From: Pseudomonadota bacterium
GTDB taxonomy: Bacteria > Desulfobacterota > Desulfovibrionia > Desulfovibrionales > Desulfovibrionaceae
NCBI GenBank assembly: GCA_018822065.1
Contig: JAHJKV010000048.1
Coordinates: 1-6,498, forward strand
DNA length: 6,498 nt
Direction of reading: 5' to 3'
Shown here: one piece after another, positions 1 to 5,578 of the stretch
How positions within the stretch are numbered: position 1 is the first letter of the stretch
Layout of the letters: every line of letters begins with the position of its first letter
Program-made: the position numbers and the translations under genes
Notes under the pieces: model-generated
Databases searched by the model: none
What the model was told of the DNA's origin: nothing
What the model saw: the letters and a program-made list of their open reading frames with translations, nothing else

Positions 1-1723
1 CACCTACTCCACGACGCATAGTCACGCCAGGCAATCCTTTGCCTCAACGACCAACTCCGAAGAACTCAAAAGCATTGTCGATGCGGGACTCGCAAGCACT
101 GTCAATCACGGTGATCTGCTGAGCCTCGACGGTTCGAACCATTTCGTTCAGGTCAAATCCATTGAAAACGGCCCCGCCTGTTACCACTGTCATGGCAAAA
201 GCCGCGCCATTCTCGGTGCCATGGTCATGAACCAGGATGTGAACCGGCAGTTCAGCGCTCTGCGCTCCGGTCAGATGTTCGGCTTGGCAATCTCGGTTGT
301 CGGCCTTGTGGGCCTGTTGACCTCGCTCATCTTCTTCATGCGCAACGCCGTGGTACGGAAAATTCAGGTTATCGCCACGGCTGCCGAGGATGTCATCCAC
401 GGCAACCTGGATGCCGACTTCGCCGTTTCCGGTTCCGATGAACTCGGCAGACTGGGCGCAGACCTGAGCAACATGGTCTCCCAGATCAAGGACCAGCTCC
501 AGTACAACAAGAGCGTCTTGAACGGTATCATCGTGCCAATGTTCGTTGCAGACAAGACCGAACATATGGAATTCATCAACGCCCCCTTGCGAGCCATCAT
601 CGGCAAGGATGAGGACGAGATCATCGGCAAGAGCGTCTCCATGGTGCTCTATGGTAAAGAAGGCATGGCCAAAACGAGAGAAGTCATTGACACGAGCGAG
701 CCCGCTTCGGGCAATATGAGCTATGTGCGCAGTGATGGCGTCGTCTTCCCTCTGCACTTCGAGATATCCCCGCTGACCGGCGCTGACGGCAAAGTCGTCG
801 GGGCCATCTGCGTGCTCATCGACCTGACCCAGGAAGAGCGCGACCGCAAGGACATTGAAGCCCAGCGCGAATCGCTGTTGGATGTAGCCAACGAAGTCAC
901 CCAGGTGGCCATGGAGCTCGAATCCGCCTCCGATGAACTCCTGCGTCAGATGGATGCTCTGACCAACGGCGTGGACTCCACCGCCGACCAGACAGGTCGG
1001 GTCGCAACTGCCATGGAAGAGATGAACGCCACTGTGCTTGAGGTGGCCAAGAACGCCTCAGAGACCGCTGAGGCCTCTGATCGAGCCAATCAGGTGGCCA
1101 AACGCGGCGGCGGCGTGGTGCAAAACACTGTCTCGGAGATTCGAATCGTTTCTCAGACCACCGAGGAACTGGCCACCACCCTGAACGAACTCACCACCAG
1201 AGCCCAGAACATCGGACAGGTCATGGCGGTCATCAATGACATCGCCGACCAGACCAACCTGCTCGCCCTGAACGCAGCCATCGAGGCCGCCCGCGCTGGC
1301 GAGGCAGGACGAGGCTTTGCGGTTGTCGCGGATGAAGTCCGCAAATTGGCCGAAAAGACCATGGACGCCACCAAGGAAGTGGAAGGCGCGATCAGTCTTA
1401 TCCAGGAATCCACACGTAACGTGGTCAAGGAGATGGACACCACCCGAGGACGTGTTGAAAACACCTCCGAAATGGCTGCTGAAGCCGGCGGCGTTTTGGA
1501 TGAAGTTGTTAGTCAGGCCAATCTGATAGCGGATATGGTGCGCAACATTGCCACCGCCGCAGAAGAGCAATCTGCAACCTCGGACGAGATCAATGTCAAC
1601 GTCAACCAGATCAATGACCTCTCTCAGGAAGTCTCCCGAGGTATTCAGGAAGCCAATGGTCGAATTCGCGAAGTTGCCGGAATGGCAGGCCAGCTTTCCC
1701 AACTGGTCTCGAAATTCAAGTAA
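1..1723 (+). CDS. Methyl-accepting chemotaxis protein with periplasmic c-type heme motif (5' end missing)
   Basis: The reading frame is open from the first complete codon (base 2), so the true start lies upstream. The ATG at 221 is internal and would remove the sensor. 573 residues are visible. Residues 1-91 look periplasmic and contain CYHCH (residues 60-64, bases 179-193), the CxxCH signature for covalent heme c. A hydrophobic helix (about 92-113) crosses the inner membrane, followed by HAMP (about 114-168), a PAS domain (about 170-280) and the signalling coiled coil. The conserved hairpin tip, beginning DIADQTNLLALNAAIEAARA, starts near residue 413. It should signal to CheA/CheW. No CheR-binding pentapeptide is seen at the C-terminus (ends SQLVSKFK). 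The known family precedent is DcrA of Desulfovibrio vulgaris, a heme-c receptor for oxygen or redox potential. Orthology to DcrA is inferred, not shown, and the ligand is unknown. Confidence 0.93.
   Translation, partial: TYSTTHSHARQSFASTTNSEELKSIVDAGLASTVNHGDLLSLDGSNHFVQVKSIENGPACYHCHGKSRAILGAMVMNQDVNRQFSALRSGQMFGLAISVVGLVGLLTSLIFFMRNAVVRKIQVIATAAEDVIHGNLDADFAVSGSDELGRLGADLSNMVSQIKDQLQYNKSVLNGIIVPMFVADKTEHMEFINAPLRAIIGKDEDEIIGKSVSMVLYGKEGMAKTREVIDTSEPASGNMSYVRSDGVVFPLHFEISPLTGADGKVVGAICVLIDLTQEERDRKDIEAQRESLLDVANEVTQVAMELESASDELLRQMDALTNGVDSTADQTGRVATAMEEMNATVLEVAKNASETAEASDRANQVAKRGGGVVQNTVSEIRIVSQTTEELATTLNELTTRAQNIGQVMAVINDIADQTNLLALNAAIEAARAGEAGRGFAVVADEVRKLAEKTMDATKEVEGAISLIQESTRNVVKEMDTTRGRVENTSEMAAEAGGVLDEVVSQANLIADMVRNIATAAEEQSATSDEINVNVNQINDLSQEVSRGIQEANGRIREVAGMAGQLSQLVSKFK
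179..193 (+). other. CxxCH heme c attachment motif in chemoreceptor sensor domain
   Basis: These codons read Cys-Tyr-His-Cys-His, in frame with the chemoreceptor and about 27 residues before the membrane helix, so on the periplasmic side where cytochrome c maturation acts. The following residues (HGKSRAILGAMV) resemble the C-terminal part of heme-containing periplasmic sensor domains. Heme attachment is inferred from the motif and its location. Confidence 0.75.
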
Positions 1724-1741
1724 ACATCCGAAAACAAATAC

Positions 1742-1777
1742 AAAAAAGACCCCGGCTTTGCAGTCGGGGTCTTTTTT
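1742..1777 (+). terminator. Intrinsic terminator of the chemoreceptor gene
   Basis: A perfect 13-bp stem (1742-1754 with 1765-1777) includes gaccccg/cggggtc and closes a 10-base loop. The 3' arm ends in six T. It lies 18 bases after the chemoreceptor stop and separates that gene from the perR promoter. The A-run on the left arm would also let it work on the other strand, but no minus-strand gene ends here. Confidence 0.92.
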
Positions 1778-1798
1778 ATTATACCCTCTGTAATGTTC

Positions 1799-1827
1799 TT
1801 GACATATCAACCCCGAAGAGTTAACAG
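1799..1827 (+). promoter_or_regulatory. Probable sigma-70 type promoter of the perR operon
   Basis: A perfect -35 hexamer TTGACA (1799-1804) is followed by a 17-base spacer and a weak -10, TAACAG (1822-1827, 3 of 6 matches). It sits between the upstream terminator and the perR ribosome-binding site, where a promoter is expected. Transcription would start near 1834. The -35 and spacing are good and the -10 is poor, so the exact -10 is uncertain. Confidence 0.6.
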
Positions 1828-1842
1828 TAATTATTATCATAA
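1828..1842 (+). promoter_or_regulatory. Candidate PerR box (operator)
   Basis: TAATTATTATCATAA matches the Bacillus-type PerR consensus TTATAATNATTATAA at 11 of 14 defined positions. It lies immediately downstream of the -10 and over the predicted start of transcription, a position suited to repression. The same bases partly resemble a Fur box, but the gene that follows has PerR-type residues. Autoregulation of perR and the downstream genes is inferred. Confidence 0.55.
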
Positions 1843-1859
1843 AAGGTGGAGGAATAAAA

Positions 1860-2255
1860 ATGACGCCCCCAAAATATAGGCTTTCCAAGCAACGAAAAGT
1901 TATCCTTGAAGAACTGATGAAAGTCACCTCGCACCCAACCGCAGACGAGGTGTATGACATGGTCAGGACGATCATTCCCCGCATCAGCCTTGGAACAGTA
2001 TACCGCAATCTGGAGTTTCTCTGCTCGCAGGGCTTGGCCATCAAAGTAGGCCCGGCAGGTTCGCAGAAACGATTTGACGCCAACCCCAATCCGCATCCAC
2101 ATATTCGCTGCGAGCATTGCGGCAAGGTTGAAGATGTCCATGAAGATGTCGTCATCCCGTCTCTATCTCCTGGTAGCACCATGGGGTATGAGCTGACGGG
2201 CTGCAGCGTCGAATTTGTCGGCATCTGCCCTAGCTGTGCTGCTGTGAATCACTAA
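1860..2255 (+). CDS. perR: PerR-type peroxide-responsive repressor (Fur family)
   Basis: 131 residues, slightly shorter than the 145 of Bacillus PerR. A winged-helix DNA-binding domain (about 1-75) includes the recognition segment SLGTVYRNLEFL. The C-terminal part holds the metal sites. Aligned by eye to Bacillus subtilis PerR, all regulatory-metal ligands are present: H25, D73, H79, H81 and D92. The last is Asp, as in PerR, where Fur proteins usually have Glu. Structural zinc is bound by C84, C87, C123 and C126. In PerR, Fe(II)-catalysed oxidation of the two histidines (H25 and H79 here) by peroxide releases DNA. The start is supported by a strong AGGTGGAGG at 1844-1852. It is the first gene of the oxidative-stress cluster and has a candidate operator just upstream. 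Fur or Zur function is less likely given the ligand set. Confidence 0.88.
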   Translation: MTPPKYRLSKQRKVILEELMKVTSHPTADEVYDMVRTIIPRISLGTVYRNLEFLCSQGLAIKVGPAGSQKRFDANPNPHPHIRCEHCGKVEDVHEDVVIPSLSPGSTMGYELTGCSVEFVGICPSCAAVNH

Positions 2256-2352
2256 CCATCATCGTTTCAACAAAGCAGTTCCCCCAGCGCCTCATCCGTG
2301 CTATGTTTAGTATAGTATAGTTTAACGCCAAGTCGCCCTAGGAGGGTTAGCT
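2256..2352 (+). promoter_or_regulatory. perR-rbr intergenic region with AT-rich direct repeat; possible internal promoter
   Basis: 97 bases separate perR from rbr, and no terminator hairpin is seen. An AT-rich patch at 2302-2324 contains the tandem repeat AGTATAGTATAGT (2309-2321). A possible extended -10, TGC-TATGTT (2299-2307), ends where it begins, but no convincing -35 lies upstream. The strong Shine-Dalgarno AGGAGGG (2340-2346) belongs to rbr. No PerR box was found here, so rbr may be read from the perR promoter, from a weak promoter here, or both. Confidence 0.3.
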
Positions 2353-2925
2353 ATGTCTTTGAAAGGAACCCAGACCGAAAAAAACATCCTGACCGCCTTT
2401 GCTGGCGAATCCCAGGCCCGCAACCGCTACACCTACGCCGCTTCCGTCGCCAAAAAGGAAGGATACGTCCAGATCTCCAAGATCTTTGAAGAAACGGCAA
2501 ACCACGAAAAAGAACATGCCAAGCGGCTCTTCAAACTCCTTGAGGGTGGCGATGTCGAGATCTTGGCCGCCTTTCCTGCCGGGACCATCGGAACGACCCT
2601 TGAGAACCTGCAGGCTGCCGCCGGAGGGGAACACCACGAGTACACCGAAATGTACCCAGGCTTCGCCAAGATTGCCGAGGCCGAAGGGTTCCCCAAGATC
2701 GCCGCGACCATGCTCTCCATCGCCCGTGCTGAAAAATATCACGAAGAGCGCTACCTGGCCTTGATCGCGAACATCAAGAACGACACAGTCTTCAAAAAGG
2801 CTGCCACCGTTACTTGGCGCTGCCAGAACTGCGGGTACAATCATGAAGGGGCAGCTGCTCCGGACACCTGCCCCGCCTGCGATCATCCTCAGGCTCATTT
2901 TGAAGTAAAAGACAACAACTGGTAA
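2353..2925 (+). CDS. rbr: Rubrerythrin (peroxide reductase)
   Basis: 190 residues, full length for classical rubrerythrin. The N-terminal four-helix ferritin-like domain carries the diiron ligands: E19 (in GESQARNRY), E52 and H55 (ETANHEKEH), E93 and E96 (GGEHHEY), E127 and H130 (AEKYHEERY). The C-terminal rubredoxin-like domain (about 152-190) binds one FeS4 iron through C157, C160, C173 and C176. The protein reduces hydrogen peroxide to water in the cytoplasm with electrons from rubredoxin or NADH-linked donors. ATG at 2353 follows AGGAGGG by six bases. The dfx start lies 16 bases downstream, so the two are cotranscribed and jointly handle superoxide and the peroxide made from it. All key residues are present. 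Confidence 0.96.
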   Translation: MSLKGTQTEKNILTAFAGESQARNRYTYAASVAKKEGYVQISKIFEETANHEKEHAKRLFKLLEGGDVEILAAFPAGTIGTTLENLQAAAGGEHHEYTEMYPGFAKIAEAEGFPKIAATMLSIARAEKYHEERYLALIANIKNDTVFKKAATVTWRCQNCGYNHEGAAAPDTCPACDHPQAHFEVKDNNW

Positions 2926-2941
2926 CGTTTGGAGGTACCTC

Positions 2942-3328
2942 ATGGCTGTCAAGAACGGTGAAATTTACAAATGCAATGTATGCGGCAATATCGTTTTCGT
3001 ACTCCACGAAGGCGGTGGTGACCTGGTCTGCTGTGGCGAAGACATGACGCTTCAGGCCGAGAACACCGTGGACGCCGCCCGTGAAAAACATGTCCCGGTC
3101 ATCGAGAAGAATGACGGCTCCATCAAGGTCAAGGTCGGCGATGTGCCGCATCCCATGGAAGCCAAGCACTATATCGAATGGATCGAACTCATTGTTGACG
3201 GGCGCTCCTACTTCAAGAAGCTCAACCCAGGTGATGCTCCTGAGGCGGAATTCTGCCTGTGCAACGTCACTGGCGAAGTGTCCGCCCGCGAATATTGCAA
3301 CCTGCATGGCCTCTGGCTTGGAAAATAA
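2942..3328 (+). CDS. dfx: Desulfoferrodoxin, 2Fe superoxide reductase
   Basis: 128 residues, typical of two-iron superoxide reductases (also called rbo or sor). The N-terminal desulforedoxin domain binds center I through C11, C14, C30 and C31. The C-terminal catalytic domain has the center II ligands H50, H70, H76, C119 and H122. The E48-K49 pair in EKHVPV is the lid whose lysine assists superoxide reduction, and CNLHG is the diagnostic C-terminal motif. It reduces superoxide to hydrogen peroxide without releasing oxygen, using electrons from rubredoxin. A GGAGGT at 2931-2936 supports the start. It lies 16 bases after rbr and 118 bases before rub. The residue set makes a one-iron neelaredoxin unlikely. 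Confidence 0.96.
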   Translation: MAVKNGEIYKCNVCGNIVFVLHEGGGDLVCCGEDMTLQAENTVDAAREKHVPVIEKNDGSIKVKVGDVPHPMEAKHYIEWIELIVDGRSYFKKLNPGDAPEAEFCLCNVTGEVSAREYCNLHGLWLGK

Positions 3329-3367
3329 CCAGCCCAAGCCTCGGGCCTCGAAACCAAACTGATAAAC

Positions 3368-3390
3368 GGGACGGCCTCAAGGGCCGTCCC
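3368..3390 (+). repeat. GC-rich hairpin in the dfx-rub gap
   Basis: GGGACGGCC (3368-3376) pairs perfectly with GGCCGTCCC (3382-3390) around a five-base loop. No T-tract follows (next bases TGCGTTGACA), so it is not a normal intrinsic terminator. It could stabilise the 3' end of the perR-rbr-dfx message, partly attenuate transcription, or mark a processing site. The hairpin is certain as sequence; its role is inference. Confidence 0.6.
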
Positions 3391-3394
3391 TGCG

Positions 3395-3421
3395 TTGACA
3401 GAGCCCGCTTTATCCTAATAC
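3395..3421 (+). promoter_or_regulatory. Possible internal promoter for rub-roo
   Basis: A perfect TTGACA (3395-3400) lies five bases after the GC hairpin. The best -10 candidate, TAATAC (3416-3421), matches only 3 of 6 positions and sits at a short 15-base spacing. The rub ribosome-binding site AGGAG (3434-3438) follows. The location between a hairpin and the next gene favours a secondary promoter, but the -10 is weak. No PerR-box-like palindrome is seen here. Confidence 0.4.
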
Positions 3422-3446
3422 ACCTCAAAAAACAGGAGTGATACTT

Positions 3447-3605
3447 ATGAAATACGTATGCGATGTCTGCGGCTGGGTGTATGATCCTGCCCTTGGCGAT
3501 CCTGAGTCTGGCGTGGCCCCTGGCACCGCCTTTGAAGACATCCCAGACGACTGGAGTTGCCCTATTTGCGGCGCGCCCAAAGACAGCTTCTCCCCCGAAG
3601 ACTAG
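3447..3605 (+). CDS. rub: Rubredoxin, 52 residues
   Basis: Reading from ATG at 3447 to TAG at 3603-3605 gives 52 residues, beginning MKYVCDVCGWVYDPALGD and ending APKDSFSPED. This is the canonical rubredoxin length. The single Fe(SCys)4 site is made by C5, C8, C38 and C41 in the two CxxCG loops, CDVCGW and CPICGA. Conserved aromatics Y3, W10, Y12, F29 and W36 form the usual core. AGGAG lies eight bases before the start. It is a soluble cytoplasmic electron carrier. Lying directly before roo (47-base gap) and after dfx, it is probably the electron donor to the ROO flavoprotein and to superoxide reductase. Confidence 0.96.
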   Translation: MKYVCDVCGWVYDPALGDPESGVAPGTAFEDIPDDWSCPICGAPKDSFSPED

Positions 3606-3652
3606 TCTGACCCCGAAATCCGAATACCTTCTTCCTTGTTTCTGGAGCAAAC

Positions 3653-4858
3653 ATGAACCCCCACAAAATCACTGACGACATATATTGGGTCGGAGCGGTA
3701 GACTGGAGCAGCCGGAATTTTCATGGCTATTCCCTTTCCCCTCTTGGCACAACCTACAACAACTTCCTGATCCTGGACGAAAAAGTCACCCTGGTCGACA
3801 CCGTCATGCCGCATCTGCGCAGTCAGATGATGTGCAATGTGGACCAGGTGCTCAATGGCCGTGGAATCGACTATCTTGTGGTCAACCATCTGGAGCTTGA
3901 CCATGCCGGGTGCCTTCCGGATGTAGTCGAGAAATACAAGCCGGAACGGATCTACACCTCGCCCATGGGCGAAAAGGCTATGCACGGTCACTTTAATGCC
4001 AAGGATTGGCCTATCGAGGTGGTCCCCACTGGCAGCGAAGTCACCATAGGCAAGCACACACTCCATTTCATCGAGACACGCATGCTGCACTGGCCGGATT
4101 CCATGCTCACCTATATCCCCGAAGCCAAGGTGGCATTTTGCAACGATGCCTTCGGACAAAACATCGCCTCCTCCGAGCGTTGGGCCGACGAGTACGACCG
4201 CTACGTGCTTGAGCACAGCATGAAGGAATATTACGCGAACATCGTACTGCCTTATTCGCCTGTGGTCCTCAAAACCCTCGACGCCCTGACCTCAATGAAC
4301 CTGGACATCCAGTACCTGCTGCCCGATCACGGCCTCATGTTCCGCGGTGACGATGTCGGCTTCGCCCTCGACAAATATCTGGAGTACGCCCAGCAGAAGC
4401 CCAAGAAAAAAGCCGTGCTGGTGTATGACACCATGTGGAAATCCACGGAGAAGATGGCCAGCGCCATTGCCAGCGGACTGGCAGACGAAGGCATCTCGGT
4501 CAAGATCATGTCCATGAAGGCCAACCATCATTCCCGGGTGATGACCGAAGTTTTTGACGCCGCCGCAGTACTGGTTGGCTCGCCCACCCACAACAACGGC
4601 ATCCTGCCGCTCATGGCCGACATGCTCACCTACATGAAGGGACTGCGGCCTCAGGGCAAGATCGGAGCTTCCTTCGGCTCCTTTGGCTGGAGCGGTGAAT
4701 GCGTGAAGATACTCAACCAGTGGCTGGAGGACATGAGCTTCGAAGTGGTCGGCCCCCCGGTGAAAAACAAGTTTGTTCCCGACCATGACGCCTTTGCCCA
4801 GTGCTACGAACTCGGTAAGACCGTCGCGGCTGCTATCAAGGCAAAAGTCGAAGAATAG
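3653..4858 (+). CDS. roo: Rubredoxin:oxygen oxidoreductase (flavodiiron protein, class A)
   Basis: 401 residues. The N-terminal metallo-beta-lactamase-like domain (1 to about 250) has the complete diiron set: H79, E81, D83, H84 (NHLELDHAG), H146, D165 and H226 (PDHG). The spacing matches my recollection of Desulfovibrio gigas ROO. The C-terminal flavodoxin domain (about 253-398) binds FMN, with the phosphate loop YDTMWKST at 258-265 and the flavin loops GSPTHNNG and FGSFGWSGE. There is no fused rubredoxin or flavin reductase domain, so it is class A and needs the separate rubredoxin encoded just upstream. It reduces O2 to water in the cytoplasm, and many members also reduce NO. The Shine-Dalgarno GGAG (3644-3647) is modest. 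It is the last gene of the cluster. Confidence 0.96.
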   Translation: MNPHKITDDIYWVGAVDWSSRNFHGYSLSPLGTTYNNFLILDEKVTLVDTVMPHLRSQMMCNVDQVLNGRGIDYLVVNHLELDHAGCLPDVVEKYKPERIYTSPMGEKAMHGHFNAKDWPIEVVPTGSEVTIGKHTLHFIETRMLHWPDSMLTYIPEAKVAFCNDAFGQNIASSERWADEYDRYVLEHSMKEYYANIVLPYSPVVLKTLDALTSMNLDIQYLLPDHGLMFRGDDVGFALDKYLEYAQQKPKKKAVLVYDTMWKSTEKMASAIASGLADEGISVKIMSMKANHHSRVMTEVFDAAAVLVGSPTHNNGILPLMADMLTYMKGLRPQGKIGASFGSFGWSGECVKILNQWLEDMSFEVVGPPVKNKFVPDHDAFAQCYELGKTVAAAIKAKVEE

Positions 4859-4873
4859 GGATTTTTTCCTTGC

Positions 4874-4913
4874 AAACCAAAAGAGCCCGACCTGTGTCGG
4901 GCTCTTTTGGTTT
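4874..4913 (+). terminator. Terminator between convergent genes, probably bidirectional
   Basis: An 18-bp perfect stem (4874-4891 with 4896-4913) closes a four-base loop, CTGT. The 3' arm contains TCTTTTGGTTT on the plus strand. The left arm AAACCAAAAGA gives the same T-rich end on the minus strand. It lies 15 bases after the roo stop and about 70 bases past the stop of the convergent minus-strand gene, so it can serve both. Confidence 0.9.
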
Positions 4914-4980
4914 CATTGAGCAGCGCCAGGCTCTCCTGGCCCCCACTTTCGTAGGTGCGAGAGACCTGAAGAGAAAAAAG

Positions 4981-5481
4981 CTAGCGCCATCCTCCATTCA
5001 TGAACTGAAAAATCTCGGAGACAGCATGGGCGGAACCCGCGACAGGAGAAAACGGACCGTTCTTGGTGGCAGTTTCGGTGTCGCCCTCGGCTTCATAAAC
5101 GACATCATGGTACCGGAGTATTCCGGTATACTGTCCTGGCCGGGTCGGGGACTCGCGAACCACGGAGCTCTTTTTTTCCAGAAGATGATAGCGGGCCTTG
5201 TACTTTCCGTTCTCCTGGACAACAACCATTTTGCTGCGCCCTTCGGAGTTGCTGCTATTGAGTCGCTGCATCCAGGAGTCGGAAAAGCGGACAAAGTCGG
5301 AATACAGCTTGAGTTCCTGCTCGTTCTTCGCCTCATCCTTGGGCGTTTGGGAAGAGGACTCCGGAGTGACGGAGGTAGACACGCGAACTTCTTGGGTTCC
5401 GCTCGCATCCGCAGCAAACGCAGGCAGGGTTATCCATAGGGCAAAAGCCGCCAACAAAGCCATGTACGGGACGATTCGCAT
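4981..5481 (-). CDS. Small secreted protein of unknown function
   Basis: 166 residues, a family I do not recognise. The N-terminus is a clear Sec signal peptide: charged R2, hydrophobic core MALLAAFALWITL, and likely cleavage after AFA at residue 23. No lipobox cysteine is present and the mature protein has no cysteine. Residues 25-55 are Ser/Thr/Gln/Glu-rich and look like a flexible linker. Residues 80-135 alternate as in beta strands (SKMVVVQENGKYKARYHLL, then YTGILRYHDVVYEAEGD). The C-terminus ends MNGGWR. It is probably soluble in the periplasm or exported. AGGTG lies nine bases before the ATG. It is on the same strand as, and 97 bases downstream of, the vWA/OmpA gene, but a strong hairpin lies between them, so it may have its own promoter. 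No function is assigned. Confidence 0.8.
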   Translation of the reverse strand: MRIVPYMALLAAFALWITLPAFAADASGTQEVRVSTSVTPESSSQTPKDEAKNEQELKLYSDFVRFSDSWMQRLNSSNSEGRSKMVVVQENGKYKARYHLLEKKSSVVRESPTRPGQYTGILRYHDVVYEAEGDTETATKNGPFSPVAGSAHAVSEIFQFMNGGWR

Positions 5482-5516
5482 TGTATTTCACCTGCTCATC
5501 TTGGTCCAGAAGTAAA

Positions 5517-5543
5517 GGTCCGGGGGGGAATTCCCCCCGGACC
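5517..5543 (-). terminator. Very GC-rich hairpin downstream of the vWA/OmpA gene
   Basis: GGTCC plus seven G pair with six C plus GGACC around a central AATT, giving an almost perfect 27-base inverted repeat with one unpaired G. On the minus strand it lies 35 bases after the vWA/OmpA stop and is followed by ACCTTTACTTCT, only a short T-run. It is probably a terminator or 3'-end stabiliser; the weak T-tract makes the efficiency uncertain. Confidence 0.65.
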
Positions 5544-5578
5544 CTACTAATTATCAGCCTTTCACTCGGACTGCAATG

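Noticed and set aside
221..1723. Chemoreceptor starting at ATG 221
   Set aside because: The frame is open upstream and encodes conserved-looking sensor sequence with CxxCH; starting at 221 would leave a stub before the membrane helix and no plausible periplasmic domain.
1058..2224. Long minus-strand open frame of 388 codons opposite the chemoreceptor and perR
   Set aside because: It overlaps two well-supported genes and a terminator, and its translation has no recognisable motif; it is a compositional shadow.
2302..2324. A second PerR box upstream of rbr
   Set aside because: No alignment of this AT-rich patch to the 7-1-7 palindrome gives more than a few matches, and it is a direct, not inverted, repeat.
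4925..4940. Small hairpin GCCAGG-CTCT-CCTGGC between the convergent genes
   Set aside because: Only a 6-bp stem without a T-tract on either strand; the neighbouring 18-bp stem suffices as terminator.
4870..5439. Plus-strand open frame of 189 codons after roo
   Set aside because: It begins inside the roo terminator and runs antisense to a gene with a clear signal peptide and ribosome-binding site.
5549..5575. Minus-strand promoter for the secreted protein (TTGCAG, 15 bases, GATAAT)
   Set aside because: The -35 matches only 3 of 6 and the spacing is short; it also lies upstream of the GC hairpin, which would then be in the leader.
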